Positions 1-8,922 are shown, counted from the stretch's first letter. The stretch: DNA of 64,000 nucleotides from Streptomyces sp. ADI96-02 (GCF_003846185.1 NZ_ML123034.1:6645070-6709069); one strand, 5' to 3'. Numbers and translations are program-made. Notes: a model not told the origin generated them from the sequence alone.

Positions 1-553
1 TCAGCGCCTGCGTGAGGTGGGTGCGGCAGACGTCGGCGAGCGCTGTCAGCGTCCGGCGGGGATCGGGGGGCCACAGCAGCGGCGCGAGCACCATGGTGAC
101 GACCGCTCCCGCAACGGTCTCCCAGAACCGGTGGAAGGCGTAGGCGTCGGGGGAGGCGCTGGCGAAGACGAGCAGGGAGGAGGCGGGGACCTGGACGTTC
201 AGCGGGCCGCCGGCTCTCAGGAACATTCCGGCGACGAGGCCGAGCGCCACGACCAGCGTGAGCGAGGCGGTCGACGGGTGCAGGACGTTCAGCACGGCGA
301 TGCCGATCAGGACGCCCGCCATGACGCCCAACACGCGTTGGAGCGAGGCGGCCAGAGCCGTCCCGGGGTCGCCGCGCAGCGCCACGAGCGGGACGACGGC
401 CGCGTAGACGGGAGGGCTGTCCGAGCCGAGCCACACGGCCACCTGCCACGCGACCGCGACGGTGACCACGATCCGCGCCGCGGCCGGCCCCTCGGCGGCC
501 ACCGTGTCCCGCACGTGGCCGAAGCGCGCCGCGCGGGGCGCGAAGGCGCTCAT
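1..553 (-). CDS. FUSC-family integral membrane protein (N-terminal part, cut by window edge)
   Basis: The reverse strand reads open from an ATG at 553 to the left edge, giving 184 residues of a protein whose C-terminus lies outside the window. After a short polar start there are several hydrophobic helices separated by short Gly/Arg loops. The loop around residues 55-75 (ending in the run QRVLGVMAGVLIG) is the pattern of the fusaric-acid-resistance / aromatic-acid-exporter N-terminal domain. Family members sit in the cytoplasmic membrane and are thought to export aromatic acids; the substrate here cannot be read. It is transcribed away from dhaK. The long plus-strand reading frame over the same bases is a GC-rich shadow with no recognisable domain. 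Confidence 0.8.
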   Translation of the reverse strand, partial: MSAFAPRAARFGHVRDTVAAEGPAAARIVVTVAVAWQVAVWLGSDSPPVYAAVVPLVALRGDPGTALAASLQRVLGVMAGVLIGIAVLNVLHPSTASLTLVVALGLVAGMFLRAGGPLNVQVPASSLLVFASASPDAYAFHRFWETVAGAVVTMVLAPLLWPPDPRRTLTALADVCRTHLTQAL

Positions 554-938
554 CCGTACGTCGGGCCGTCGTACCGGAGGCGGGAGCCCGGGCCGGTCCG
601 ATCGGCGCCCCGGCCCAGGACGCGGGTGGTGCGGGTCAAGAGCCTGGCCCTCCGGTTCACGGTACGGCGGCGGTCGCGCGGCCGACAGTGGACAGCGTGC
701 GGGCCGCCGGACGCCCCGACCGGCCATTACGTCCCCCGGCGGCATGCCGCACACCATCACACAACCCTGATCGTCCGGGGGTTCGACTCCCGTTCGGGCG
801 TGCCCGTTCCGAGCATCCGAAAGAATGACCGATTGTCCTACGAATTGCCTTGCGCGGGTTCGGGCCGCAGCATGTAAACCACCCCGGCGGGAGGCGGCCG
901 GCTCAGCCGCTCGCGGCCCTCGACGACGGAGGACCCGG
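554..938. other. Divergent intergenic region between FUSC gene and dhaK
   Basis: This 385-base spacer must hold the promoters of the FUSC gene (leftward) and dhaK (rightward). The stretch near 820-850 is locally AT-richer and is the most likely dhaK promoter zone, but no convincing -35/-10 pair stands out. A tRNA-like TTCGACT at about 783-789 does not fold into a T-arm. No gene was found. Confidence 0.5.
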
Positions 939-1937
939 ATGGCCTCGTACTTCGAGAACAGCAGCGATTCCCTGGTACCGGACGCCCTGAAGGGCTTCGC
1001 CCGTGCCCACGCGGATCTGCTCACGCTCGACCCCGACCACGGATTCCTGCTCACCCGGGACTCCGCGCCCGCCCGGCGGGTCGGACTGCTCTCCGGCGGA
1101 GGCTCCGGGCATGAGCCCCTGCACGCCGGATACGTCGGGCGGGGCATGCTCGACGTCGCCTGCCCCGGCCTCGTCTTCGCCTCGCCGCACAACCGGCAGG
1201 TGTACGAGGGATCCCTCGCCGCGGCCCGATCCGACGGGGTGCTGCACATCGTCAAGAACTACACCGGCGACCGGATCAACTTCGGCATCGCCGCCGAACG
1301 CCTCGCCCGCCGGGGCGTCCCCTGCGCCCGCGTCCTGATCGACGACGACCTCGCCACCGAGTCCGAGGAGATCATGTCGGGGCGGCGGGGCACCGGAGGC
1401 ACCGTCCTCATCGAGAAGGCGCTCGGAGCCGCGGCCGACACCGGGCTCGGCCTCGCCGAACTCCAGGAGCTCGGCACCCGCCTCGCCGCGAACTGCCGCA
1501 CGCTCGCCGTCGCCTCCGCCGCGCACACCGCGCCCACGACCGGCAGGCCCGCCTTCCAGCTGGATCCGGAGGAACTGGAGTACGGCGTCGGCATCCACGG
1601 CGAACGCGCCCGGAAGACGATCGTCCGGGGTCCCCTCGGCCCTCTCGTCGAGCGGATGACCCTCGCGCTCCTCGACGCGCTCGCCCTCGCACCCGGCTCC
1701 CGTGCCATCGCCCTGGTCAACGGGCTCGGCGCGGTCACTCCACTGGAGTTGTACGCCGTCCACGCCGAACTCGCGGGCCTGCTCGACGACCGGGGCGTCG
1801 ACCTGGCCCGCGCGCTGGTGGGCGAGTACGTCACCGCTCTGGACATGCGCGGCTTCTCCATCACCCTGCTCGCCGCCGACCAGCAGACCTTGAGCCTGTA
1901 CGACGCCCCGGTCCGGACCGCCGCCCTGCGCTGGTGA
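939..1937 (+). CDS. dhaK: Dihydroxyacetone kinase subunit DhaK
   Basis: The 332-residue product matches the usual length of DhaK, the substrate-binding subunit of PTS-type dihydroxyacetone kinase in the cytoplasm. Visible marks are the glycine-rich loop GGGSGHEP near residue 53 and GIHGE near residue 217, whose histidine in the family forms the covalent hemiaminal with dihydroxyacetone. The ATG at 939 has GGAGGA at 928-933 in front of it; the frame stays open further upstream but loses family similarity. dhaL follows 95 bases downstream. No dhaM phosphotransferase gene is in the window, so the phosphate donor must be encoded elsewhere. Confidence 0.95.
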   Translation: MASYFENSSDSLVPDALKGFARAHADLLTLDPDHGFLLTRDSAPARRVGLLSGGGSGHEPLHAGYVGRGMLDVACPGLVFASPHNRQVYEGSLAAARSDGVLHIVKNYTGDRINFGIAAERLARRGVPCARVLIDDDLATESEEIMSGRRGTGGTVLIEKALGAAADTGLGLAELQELGTRLAANCRTLAVASAAHTAPTTGRPAFQLDPEELEYGVGIHGERARKTIVRGPLGPLVERMTLALLDALALAPGSRAIALVNGLGAVTPLELYAVHAELAGLLDDRGVDLARALVGEYVTALDMRGFSITLLAADQQTLSLYDAPVRTAALRW

Positions 1938-2032
1938 GCGGGGCGGGCGGGACGCCGCCGAGACGCCCGCCGCCCTCCACGGCACCCGCACCCGAGAGTC
2001 TTCGAGAGTTCCCCGAGCACGGGAGGCACCCC

Positions 2033-2698
2033 ATGACGACGAGCACGTCGCACGACGCGTTCTCCGCCGAGGTCTGGATGCGCCGCTTCGGCGCGTCCGC
2101 CCACGCCGCCAAGGCCCGCCTCACCGCACTCGACCAGGAAGTGGGCGACGGCGACTTCGGAACCAACCTCACCGCCGGCGCCGACTCCGCCCTGCGTCAC
2201 CTGAACGGCCTCCCCTCGCCGGGCGGTGACCCCGCGGCGCCCCTCGACGCCGCCGCCACCGCCTTCCTCGACGAGGTCGGCGGCACCAGCGGCCCCCTCT
2301 TCGGCCTGCTGTTCCAGGCACTGGCCTCGGCCGTGGCCGAGGCGGGCGCCGCTTCCACCGCCGCCTTCGCCGCCGGCGCCGCGGACGGCCTGGCGGCCAT
2401 ACGCCGAGTGGGTGACGCCGCCCCCGGTGACAAGACCCTCGTCGACGCGCTGGCCCCGGCGGCGGAGGCGCTGCGCGCCGCCCCGGACGGCACTCCGCCG
2501 GAGCGGGCGCTGGCCGCCGCCGCCGAGGCCGCCTGGGAGGGCGTCCGCGAGACCGCCCGCCTGCGCGCCCGGATGGGCCGCTCCAGCTACCTCGGCGAAC
2601 GTGCCGAGGGCGTTCCCGATCCGGGCGCGGTGGGCATCGGACTGCTCTTCTCCTCGGCTCAGGGCGTCGTCGACGACCTCGACGCACGGCTGAGCTGA
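2033..2698 (+). CDS. dhaL: Dihydroxyacetone kinase ADP-binding subunit DhaL
   Basis: This 221-residue protein is the nucleotide-binding partner of DhaK. The motif EVGDGDFGTN near residues 35-44 carries the aspartates that in the family hold two magnesium ions and the ADP cofactor. The rest is the helical barrel rich in Ala/Glu expected for DhaL, with a GDKTLVDAL motif near residue 133. The ATG at 2033 has GGGAGG at 2021-2026. It completes a dhaK-dhaL pair that phosphorylates dihydroxyacetone to dihydroxyacetone phosphate for entry into glycolysis. It ends 37 bases from the convergent HAD gene. Confidence 0.95.
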   Translation: MTTSTSHDAFSAEVWMRRFGASAHAAKARLTALDQEVGDGDFGTNLTAGADSALRHLNGLPSPGGDPAAPLDAAATAFLDEVGGTSGPLFGLLFQALASAVAEAGAASTAAFAAGAADGLAAIRRVGDAAPGDKTLVDALAPAAEALRAAPDGTPPERALAAAAEAAWEGVRETARLRARMGRSSYLGERAEGVPDPGAVGIGLLFSSAQGVVDDLDARLS

Positions 2699-2735
2699 GC
2701 CAACCGCGCTCCTTCCGCCGCGACTGCCTCCGCCG

Positions 2736-3470
2736 CTACTGCGACGCCGGCCGGTGCGGCGGCCAGGACTCGACCCAGGACGTCAGATCCGAGGCGTGCA
2801 GAGTGGTCACCCACAGGTCGGCCCGCGCCGCGTCCTCCTGCCCGGGGTGCGGGCCCACGCCGAGCACGCGCAGCCCGGCCCGCCGGGCCGACTCGATGCC
2901 CGTCATCGAGTCCTCGACGGCCAGGGCCCGTTCCGGCGCCGCGCCGCAGAGCCGGGCAGCCGTCGCGTAGACATCCGGCCACGGCTTCGGCCGTACCGGC
3001 TCCCCGCGCACCGCACGGGTGTCGTCCTCCTCCTCGGTCGGTACGACGATGTGCCCGAAGTGGGCCAGCAGTCCCGCCCGGTCGAGGCTCGCCTCCACGA
3101 CCTTGAGCGGGCAGTTGCTCGCCACCGCCAGGGGGAGCCGGCCGGAGAGCCGGCGCACGAACTCGACGGCTCCGGGCATCGTCACCGGGTCGTCCGCGAC
3201 CCTCAGCATGAAGTGGTGCAGCAGCGAGTCGGTCATCTCGGCGACCAGGTGGGGCTTGTCGGACTCCTCGGCCATCAGCCGGCCGCAGTCGGTGTAGTGG
3301 ACGCCTTTGGCCCGCTCGGCGAAGCCCGGCGCGGGCGTGATCCCGAACCCTCGGAAGACCTGGTTGCGGGCGTCCTGCCAGTGCCGTTCGGTGTCCATCA
3401 AGGTGCCGTCGCAGTCGAAGACGACGGCCTCGGGGGACCAGTCGAACAACGCGTCTGTCGTGTTGGTCAT
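2736..3470 (-). CDS. HAD-superfamily phosphatase (beta-phosphoglucomutase/sugar-phosphatase type)
   Basis: A 244-residue cytoplasmic hydrolase of the haloacid dehalogenase superfamily, subfamily with a helical cap after motif I. Motif I is VVFDCDGTLMDTE near residues 18-30 (nucleophile and acid Asp), motif II is VASNC near residue 114, the motif III lysine lies in RPKPWPD, and motif IV is VEDSMTGI. Members act on small sugar or polyol phosphates; the exact substrate is not readable. The start at 3470 is preceded on the minus strand by AGGA about ten bases away; the frame runs on to 3584 but that part is compositionally unlike protein. It converges on dhaL, so a role in triose or glycerol phosphate turnover is possible but only inferred. 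Confidence 0.88.
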   Translation of the reverse strand: MTNTTDALFDWSPEAVVFDCDGTLMDTERHWQDARNQVFRGFGITPAPGFAERAKGVHYTDCGRLMAEESDKPHLVAEMTDSLLHHFMLRVADDPVTMPGAVEFVRRLSGRLPLAVASNCPLKVVEASLDRAGLLAHFGHIVVPTEEEDDTRAVRGEPVRPKPWPDVYATAARLCGAAPERALAVEDSMTGIESARRAGLRVLGVGPHPGQEDAARADLWVTTLHASDLTSWVESWPPHRPASQ

Positions 3471-4513
3471 GGTGTGCCGCTCCTGTGGGGAGGGGGCGGT
3501 CGGGCTTGTGGCGGGACCGCGGATTCGTGAGGTGTGCGTTTCCCTGAGGCGGCTCTGGGGACGTCGTACGTCCGCCGTTCTCATGCGGGGGCAGGGGAAC
3601 GCGTCGACGCATTCCCGACCGAACCGCGAAACATCACTGCGGTCACGCTATTTACCTGCCGTAAAGCAATGCAATCACTGCTTCGAGTGCTCGACTGCGG
3701 GTGATGCGAGGTGTAAAGGCCGCGTTCCGACGTGTTCCCGGAATGCCTGCCCCGGCTCACCAATGCGGCTCACACGGAAGCGAGTTGGCTAAGCGTCGCA
3801 CACGAAGAGCGAATCGACCGCCGGCGGATGCGCCTTCACCCGAATGGCCAACACACCCATCGAAATCCAGGAGGAAACCACTCCTGGGCGTGTCTGCTCG
3901 AAAGAACGTAACAATATGCGCGTGGGAGCCGGTTTTCTGTCACCGGCGTACGCGGGCGCACAACATTCTCGCACCATCGCGGGAAGGCGGCGGTCGCAGT
4001 CGGGCGGCGTGTCCAGTGGACATGTGAGGGCGGGACGGAAGATTCGTTTCCTCGGCGACGGCTCCGAAGGCGCTGTCCCCTGCGCTCCATGACGCCGGCC
4101 GACGGACCGGTGCGTTTCGTTGTACGAGGTCCGAGATACAGGCGGCGATCGTCGAATTACGTCCCTAAGGGCTGTCCTGAAACCCCTGGTGGATCAGCGG
4201 GCAGTGTCAGATGCGGTGCGGGGATCGAAATGTTGACCCGGGAAGGCGAGTTCGACCGCACACGGGTCCGTCCCGTTCGCGTTCGGAATGGATTTCTTGA
4301 TCTTCATCGACGACCATCGGGGCAAACAACCTGCCCGAGCGCGGAAAGACTGTGGAAAGATTCCGTTTTCCTCGGTGTTTCAGCCGAATGGATCTCCGTG
4401 CGGGCGGGGCGGGAGACGGGCGGCCCGGCCGGTGGTGAGCGTCCCTCGGTGCATGATCTGCTTTGACTATCTGCGGCGATTCCTTCGAGCTTTTCGTAGG
4501 AATCCCTCCGGGA
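3471..4513. other. Long non-coding or decayed region
   Basis: About 1 kb with no convincing gene in any frame. Composition drops clearly around 3620-3720 and 3780-3960, unlike the coding flanks. Short reading frames exist (for example plus 3844-4092 and minus 3581-3763) but show no Shine-Dalgarno sequence, no recognisable domain and irregular codon use. The stretch 4165-4240 resembles the non-coding end of a Streptomyces insertion sequence, but no transposase fragment could be read beside it. Confidence 0.4.
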
Positions 4514-4542
4514 CGGGCGGCCGGCTCCGGCTCGGCCGCCCG
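4514..4542 (-). terminator. Hairpin terminator downstream of padR
   Basis: Perfect 10-bp stem (4514-4523 with 4533-4542) around a 9-base loop, 16 bases after the padR stop codon on the minus strand. It has no U-tract, which is usual for Streptomyces intrinsic terminators. Confidence 0.6.
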
Positions 4543-4558
4543 GGGCGAGCGGACCTCC

Positions 4559-5110
4559 TCAGGGCGTCTGCTCGGAGGCCGCGGCACGCTTTTCGAGTTG
4601 CTCGGCCGTGTCCGCCGCCCACTCCTGGAGCATCCGGGTGGTCCGCAGTCCCAGATCCAGCGCGTAGGCCCCGAACGGTGGACTGCCCGGCGCCGTACGG
4701 GCCGCCACGTCGTCCTTGACCTTCAGCAGGGCGTCCAGAGCGGCGCCGTGCCGCGCCTCCTGGGCTCGCATCACGGCCGCCGCTTCGTCCGGCGGGATCA
4801 GGGTCACGAGGAAGGCGCGCAGGCCGGACTCGTTGCGCACGCTGCGATAGGGGTCCTCCGCGGTGACCCACCGGGCGATCTCGTCCCGCCCGGCGTCGGT
4901 GACGGTGTAGACCTTGCGGCCCCGCCCGCCGCCCGCGTCCTCCACGGTGACGGCGCCGCTCTGCGCCATCTTCGCCAGCTCCGGATAGATCTGGCTGTGC
5001 CTGGCCTGCCACACGAGGTTGACCGAGGTGTCGAAGTGCTTGGCCAGTTCGTATCCGGAGGCCGGGCCTTGATGGGCGAGCGTTCCGAGCAGGGCGATGC
5101 GAAGGGACAT
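4559..5110 (-). CDS. PadR-family transcriptional repressor
   Basis: The 183-residue protein has the PadR winged-helix N-terminus (residues about 1-80, with GYELAKHFD and the QIYPELAKM recognition helix) and a C-terminal dimerisation helix region. PadR proteins repress neighbouring detoxification or efflux genes and are released by small aromatic or antibiotic-like ligands. The ATG at 5110 was chosen because family similarity begins there. A TATGGT hexamer ends six bases before it, so the mRNA is probably leaderless. It is divergent from the MFS exporter at 5166, the classic regulator-pump arrangement. Confidence 0.9.
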   Translation of the reverse strand: MSLRIALLGTLAHQGPASGYELAKHFDTSVNLVWQARHSQIYPELAKMAQSGAVTVEDAGGGRGRKVYTVTDAGRDEIARWVTAEDPYRSVRNESGLRAFLVTLIPPDEAAAVMRAQEARHGAALDALLKVKDDVAARTAPGSPPFGAYALDLGLRTTRMLQEWAADTAEQLEKRAAASEQTP

Positions 5111-5170
5111 GCGTACACCATACTTCGGGATTGACGTGTAAGTTTTGACATGTAAGGTCTGACACGTGAA
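5111..5170. promoter_or_regulatory. Shared padR/MFS promoter with three-part dyad operator
   Basis: Only 55 bases separate the two start codons. ACGTGT at 5134-5139 and ACACGT at 5162-5167 are inverted copies, and a self-palindromic ACATGT at 5148-5153 lies exactly midway (all centred on 5150.5). The three half-sites repeat every 14 bases. For the MFS gene TTGACG (5131-5136), a 16-base spacer and TAAGGT (5153-5158) place the transcription start at about the GTG codon at 5166. For padR, TATGGT (5121-5116) places it at the ATG. This is the expected position for a PadR operator that blocks both promoters. Confidence 0.65.
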
Positions 5171-6611
5171 ACGAGAACCCCGCACCAACAACGGCCTCCT
5201 CCTGATCGCCATCCTCGGCGGCATGTTCCTCGCGATGCTCGACCAGACGATCGTCGGCACCGCCCTGCCCCGGATCGTCGAGGACCTCGGCGGCGAGAGC
5301 CTCTACACCTGGACCGTGACGGCCTACCTGCTCACCGCGACCGTCACCGTCCCGCTCTACGGCCGCCTCTCCGACCTCTACGGTCGCAAGCCCCTGCTGG
5401 TCACGGGCATCGTGGTGTTCCTGACGGGCAGTGTCCTGTGCGCGCTGTCGCAGAACATGGGCGAGCTCATCGCCTTCCGCGCCGTCCAGGGGCTGGGGGC
5501 CGGGGCGCTGCTGCCCCTGTCGCTGGCCATGGTGGCCGACACCGTCCCGCCGGAGCGGCGCGGTCGGGCCCAGGGGGCGGTCGGCGCCGTCATGGCGCTG
5601 AGCTACGTGGTCGGCCCCTACCTGGGCGGGGTGTTCACCGACCAGGCCAGCTGGCACTGGGTCTTCCTGGTCAACGTCCCGATCGGCGTCCTCGTCCTGG
5701 CCATCATCTGGAGGCGCCTGCCCGGAGGCGGCGGCGTCCCGAACGCCGGCCGGCCCGACTACGCCGGCATCGGCGTGCTGACCGTCGGCATCAGCTCCCT
5801 CCTGGTCGGCCTGACCATGAAGGGCGTCGACGACAACACCTGGACCGACGCCGCGGTCATCGGCCCCATCGTCCTCGCGCTCGCGCTCCTGGTTCCGTTC
5901 GTCGCCATCGAGAAGCGGGTGGCCCAACCGATCATGCCGATGGGCCTGTTCCGCAACCGCGCGTACACCCTGGCCAACGTCGCCTCGTTCTTCTCGGCGT
6001 TCAGCCTCTTCGCTGCCGTGGTGTTCCTTCCCCGCTACTTCCAGGAAGCGCTGGGCCACAGTGCCAGCACCAGCGGCCTGCTCCTGTATCCGCTGATGAT
6101 CGCCATGGTGGCGGGCAGCCTCGTCGCCGGAATCCTGATAAGCGGCTCGGGGCGCTACAAGCCCTGCCTGCTGGGCGCGGCCGTCCTGGCCGCCGCCGGC
6201 TCCGCGCTGTTCACCCAGCTCGGCCTGGGAACCTCGCTGCCGGCGATGTCGATCTGGATGCTGCTCATCGGCCTCGGCATCGGCCCCACACTCTCCGGTC
6301 TGACCCTCGTCACCCAGTCCGCCGTGGAACCCGGCGACATCGGGACCGCCAGCTCCAACATCACCTTCTTCCGCCAGATCGGCGGCTCGGTGGCCCTGGC
6401 CATCGCCGGGTCCCTGTACGCCGACACGCTCACCGCTGACATGAGTGGCGGACTGCACGAGGCGCAGGCCGCCGCGACCGCCGCCGCCCTGCCCTGGCTG
6501 TCCGCCATCGGCGCGGTCGCCACCTTCGTCGCCGTGGCGTTCCTGCCCGCTCCCCGGCGGAGCCTGCGGCAGGAGGCGTCCACCGACGCCCCGCTGAGTT
6601 CACCGGTCTGA
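5166..6611 (+). CDS. DHA2-family (EmrB/QacA-type) MFS drug exporter
   Basis: A 481-residue membrane protein with about 14 hydrophobic helices. The first helix contains LDQTIVGTALPRI, the motif D1 of the 14-helix drug:proton antiporters, and the loop after helix 2 is GRLSDLYGRKPLL (motif A). Such pumps expel cationic or hydrophobic drugs across the cytoplasmic membrane using the proton gradient. The GTG start overlaps the operator dyad and has no Shine-Dalgarno sequence, in keeping with a leaderless transcript. It is divergent from padR, which probably represses it. Substrate unknown. Confidence 0.92.
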   Translation: MKREPRTNNGLLLIAILGGMFLAMLDQTIVGTALPRIVEDLGGESLYTWTVTAYLLTATVTVPLYGRLSDLYGRKPLLVTGIVVFLTGSVLCALSQNMGELIAFRAVQGLGAGALLPLSLAMVADTVPPERRGRAQGAVGAVMALSYVVGPYLGGVFTDQASWHWVFLVNVPIGVLVLAIIWRRLPGGGGVPNAGRPDYAGIGVLTVGISSLLVGLTMKGVDDNTWTDAAVIGPIVLALALLVPFVAIEKRVAQPIMPMGLFRNRAYTLANVASFFSAFSLFAAVVFLPRYFQEALGHSASTSGLLLYPLMIAMVAGSLVAGILISGSGRYKPCLLGAAVLAAAGSALFTQLGLGTSLPAMSIWMLLIGLGIGPTLSGLTLVTQSAVEPGDIGTASSNITFFRQIGGSVALAIAGSLYADTLTADMSGGLHEAQAAATAAALPWLSAIGAVATFVAVAFLPAPRRSLRQEASTDAPLSSPV

Positions 6612-6710
6612 CCGGAATCCCGGCCGCGCACCGCCTTCCCCGACCTGACGCCCCCCGCAGCCAACCCCACCCCGCGCCGACCGGCTCGGCGCCGGGAGCA
6701 AGGAGTCACG

Positions 6711-8120
6711 ATGACAACGTCCGAGGACCGTACCGGACCGGACACACCGCCGTACCTGCTGGGCCACTACGCCCCGGTGCCCGACGAGTTCGACGCCGTC
6801 GAGCTGACGGTCACCGGTGCCCTCCCGCCGGAACTCGACGGCCGCTATCTGCGCAACGGGCCCAACTCCCGCCCCGGCGAGGACCCGGGCCACCTCTTCA
6901 CCGGCCACGGCATGCTGCACGGCGTCCGCCTCCGCGACGGGCGCGCCGAGTGGTACCGCAACCGCTGGGTGCGCACCACCAGGCTCGCCGGCGCGCCGTA
7001 CAACCGGCCGGACGGAACCCTCGACCTCGCGGCGGTGAACGCCAACACCCATGTCATCGCCCACGCCGACAGGCTTCTCGCCCTCGTCGAGAACGGCCTG
7101 CCCTACGAGGTCACCGGAGAGCTGGACACCATCGGCCCCTGCGACTTCGGCGGACGGCTCACCACCGCGATGACCGCCCACCCCAAGCAGGACCCCGTCA
7201 CCGGCGAACTCCTCTTCTTCGGCTACAGCGCGCGCCCTCCCCACCTCGTCTACCACCGGTTGTCCGCGTCCGGCGAGCTGGTGGAGAGCCGGGACGTCTC
7301 CGTCCCGGCGGGCACGATGATGCACGACTTCGCCATCACCGAGAACTACGTGGTCTGGCTGGACCTGCCCGTCGTCTTCGACCTCCGCCTCGCGGGCGGC
7401 GGCGGCATGCCGATGCGCTGGGACGACGGCTACGGAGCCCGGCTCGGGCTCATGCGCCGCGACGGCACGGGCGACGTCCGCTGGTTCGACATCGAGCCCT
7501 GCTACGTCTTCCACGTCGGCAACGCCCATGAGGACGAGGCCGGGCGCGTCGTCCTCGACGCGGTGCGCTACTCCCGCTCGGCCTTCACCGCCATGTGGCA
7601 GACGATGGGCGGCCCCGTCGGCAGCCCGGTCGCCGACACGGGGTGGGTGCTGGGGGAGACGCAGGGCGGGAACGTGCACCGTTGGCGGCTCGACCCGGCC
7701 ACGGGCCGGGTCGACGAGCGGCCCATCGACGACCGGGGCGTGGAGATGCCGACCATCAACGACGACCTGACCGGCCGGCCCAGCCGGTATCTGTACACGG
7801 TCGCCGAACGCGCGATCATCAAGTACGACACGCTCTCGGGCGCGTCGCACGCCTACGGCACCGGGGACGGCTCCTCGCCCGGCGAAGCCGTCTTCGTGCC
7901 CGCCCGGACCGCGACCGCCGGCGAGGAGGACGCGGGCTGGCTCCTGACCATGGTCTCCCACGGTCCTACGCAGGGGTCGGAGCTGCTCGTCCTGGACGCC
8001 CGGGACCTGACGCGGGTGGCCGCGGTGGAGATGCCGCGACGCGTCCCCGCCGGAGTCCACGGCAGCTGGATACCGGAGCGGGGCCCGGACGCGGCCGGTG
8101 AGCGCCCTTCGCAGGACTGA
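6711..8120 (+). CDS. Carotenoid oxygenase / lignostilbene dioxygenase family protein
   Basis: A 469-residue non-heme iron dioxygenase of the carotenoid cleavage family, which splits a double bond in apocarotenoids or stilbenes. The four family histidines that hold Fe(II) can be placed in TAHPKQD (near 156), MMHDFAITENY (near 205), FHVGNAHE (near 268) and the C-terminal VHGSWIP (near 450). The N-terminal LRNGPNSRP is also characteristic. The ATG at 6711 follows AAGGAG with good spacing. It stands alone, 100 bases after the MFS gene, and ends in strong convergent hairpins. No carotenoid biosynthesis genes are nearby, so the substrate is open. Confidence 0.92.
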   Translation: MTTSEDRTGPDTPPYLLGHYAPVPDEFDAVELTVTGALPPELDGRYLRNGPNSRPGEDPGHLFTGHGMLHGVRLRDGRAEWYRNRWVRTTRLAGAPYNRPDGTLDLAAVNANTHVIAHADRLLALVENGLPYEVTGELDTIGPCDFGGRLTTAMTAHPKQDPVTGELLFFGYSARPPHLVYHRLSASGELVESRDVSVPAGTMMHDFAITENYVVWLDLPVVFDLRLAGGGGMPMRWDDGYGARLGLMRRDGTGDVRWFDIEPCYVFHVGNAHEDEAGRVVLDAVRYSRSAFTAMWQTMGGPVGSPVADTGWVLGETQGGNVHRWRLDPATGRVDERPIDDRGVEMPTINDDLTGRPSRYLYTVAERAIIKYDTLSGASHAYGTGDGSSPGEAVFVPARTATAGEEDAGWLLTMVSHGPTQGSELLVLDARDLTRVAAVEMPRRVPAGVHGSWIPERGPDAAGERPSQD

Positions 8121-8125
8121 GCAGC

Positions 8126-8157
8126 GGTGGCGGCGGCCCGAACCGGCCGCCGCCACC
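8126..8157. terminator. Strong hairpin terminator after the carotenoid oxygenase gene
   Basis: Perfect 13-bp stem (8126-8138 with 8145-8157) closing a six-base loop, starting six bases after the stop codon. Confidence 0.75.
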
Positions 8158-8198
8158 CCCGTTCCCGTACGCCCCGCCGTGCCGGGCGGGATCCAACG

Positions 8199-8231
8199 GC
8201 CGGGGCGGCCGACAGCGCCGGCCGCCCCGGC
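8199..8231. terminator. Second hairpin, terminator of the convergent dps gene
   Basis: Perfect 12-bp stem (8199-8210 with 8220-8231) and nine-base loop, 14 bases from the dps stop. With the hairpin at 8126 it insulates the two converging genes. Confidence 0.7.
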
Positions 8232-8244
8232 GCGGGACGGTCGT

Positions 8245-8922
8245 TCAGCGGGTGACGCGCTTGCTCGCCGTCGTCTTCTTCGCCCCACGCTTGGCGGCGG
8301 TCTTCTTCGCCGAGGCGGGAACGGCGGTCTTCTTGGCGGGGGTGCGCTTCGCCGTGGCCGACTGCGGCGCGGCGGCGCGGGCGGCCTGCTTCTCCGTGTC
8401 CGCTCCGGCGTTCGCGAGCGTGCCCGCGCTGCTCTCCAGATGGGCGCGGACGAACCACTGGAACTGCTCCAGCCCCCGCAGGTGCTCGATGAGAAGGTCC
8501 TCGGTGACGGGATCGATCTCGCTCACCTCCGCCAGCGCCTGCCGGTGGTCCTCGATGACGCCCGTGTACACGAGGTCCAGCGCGCCGAGGTGCGCGATGG
8601 CGTCGGCGCGGCCCACGCTGTAGTCGTCCCAGGTCCGCTCCGCGACCAGCGCCCCCGGCGTGCCGTGGGGCTCCCCGCCCAGCGCCGAGATCCGCTCGGC
8701 CGCCGCGTCGGCCATGTCCCGGACAGCGGCCGTCTGCGGGTCCAGCATCTCGTGGACGGCGATGAAGTGCGGCCCGACCACGTTCCAGTGGATGTGCTTG
8801 AGGGTGAGCGACAGGTCGTTCAGAGCGTGCAGCCGCAGACTCAGCAGGTCGATCACCCGCCGGCCCTCGTCGGTGTCGAGCCCGGGGACGGTGTAGCGCG
8901 GGGCGGGGGCGGAGGGTGACAT
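8245..8922 (-). CDS. dps: Dps-family DNA-protection ferritin with lysine-rich tail
   Basis: A 225-residue Dps protein: mini-ferritin that oxidises and stores iron inside a dodecamer and shields DNA. Residues about 10-160 form the four-helix bundle, with the ferroxidase signature KHIHWNVVGPHF and the following HEMLD; the second conserved motif region contains RTWDDY. From about residue 175 the protein changes into a tail of repeated Ala/Thr/Lys segments (AKKTA, AKRTPAKKT), like histone H1 or Streptomyces HupS tails, which would bind DNA. The ATG at 8922 has AAGGAG six bases before it on the minus strand. Confidence 0.92.
   Translation of the reverse strand: MSPSAPAPRYTVPGLDTDEGRRVIDLLSLRLHALNDLSLTLKHIHWNVVGPHFIAVHEMLDPQTAAVRDMADAAAERISALGGEPHGTPGALVAERTWDDYSVGRADAIAHLGALDLVYTGVIEDHRQALAEVSEIDPVTEDLLIEHLRGLEQFQWFVRAHLESSAGTLANAGADTEKQAARAAAPQSATAKRTPAKKTAVPASAKKTAAKRGAKKTTASKRVTR

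Noticed and set aside
770..810. tRNA-like TTCGACT T-loop
   Set aside because: The flanking bases do not form a five-pair stem, and no anticodon or D-arm can be found upstream.
17..877. 286-codon plus-strand open frame at the left edge
   Set aside because: Composition is Gly/Arg/His-rich with no domain; the minus strand over 1-553 encodes a clear membrane protein, so this is a GC-driven shadow.
4165..4240. Possible insertion-sequence end
   Set aside because: The wording resembles Streptomyces IS ends, but no inverted repeat, target duplication or transposase fragment is present.
4467..6458. 663-codon minus-strand frame across padR and the MFS gene
   Set aside because: It overlaps both well-supported genes and has the Gly/Asp/Arg/His composition of an antisense shadow.
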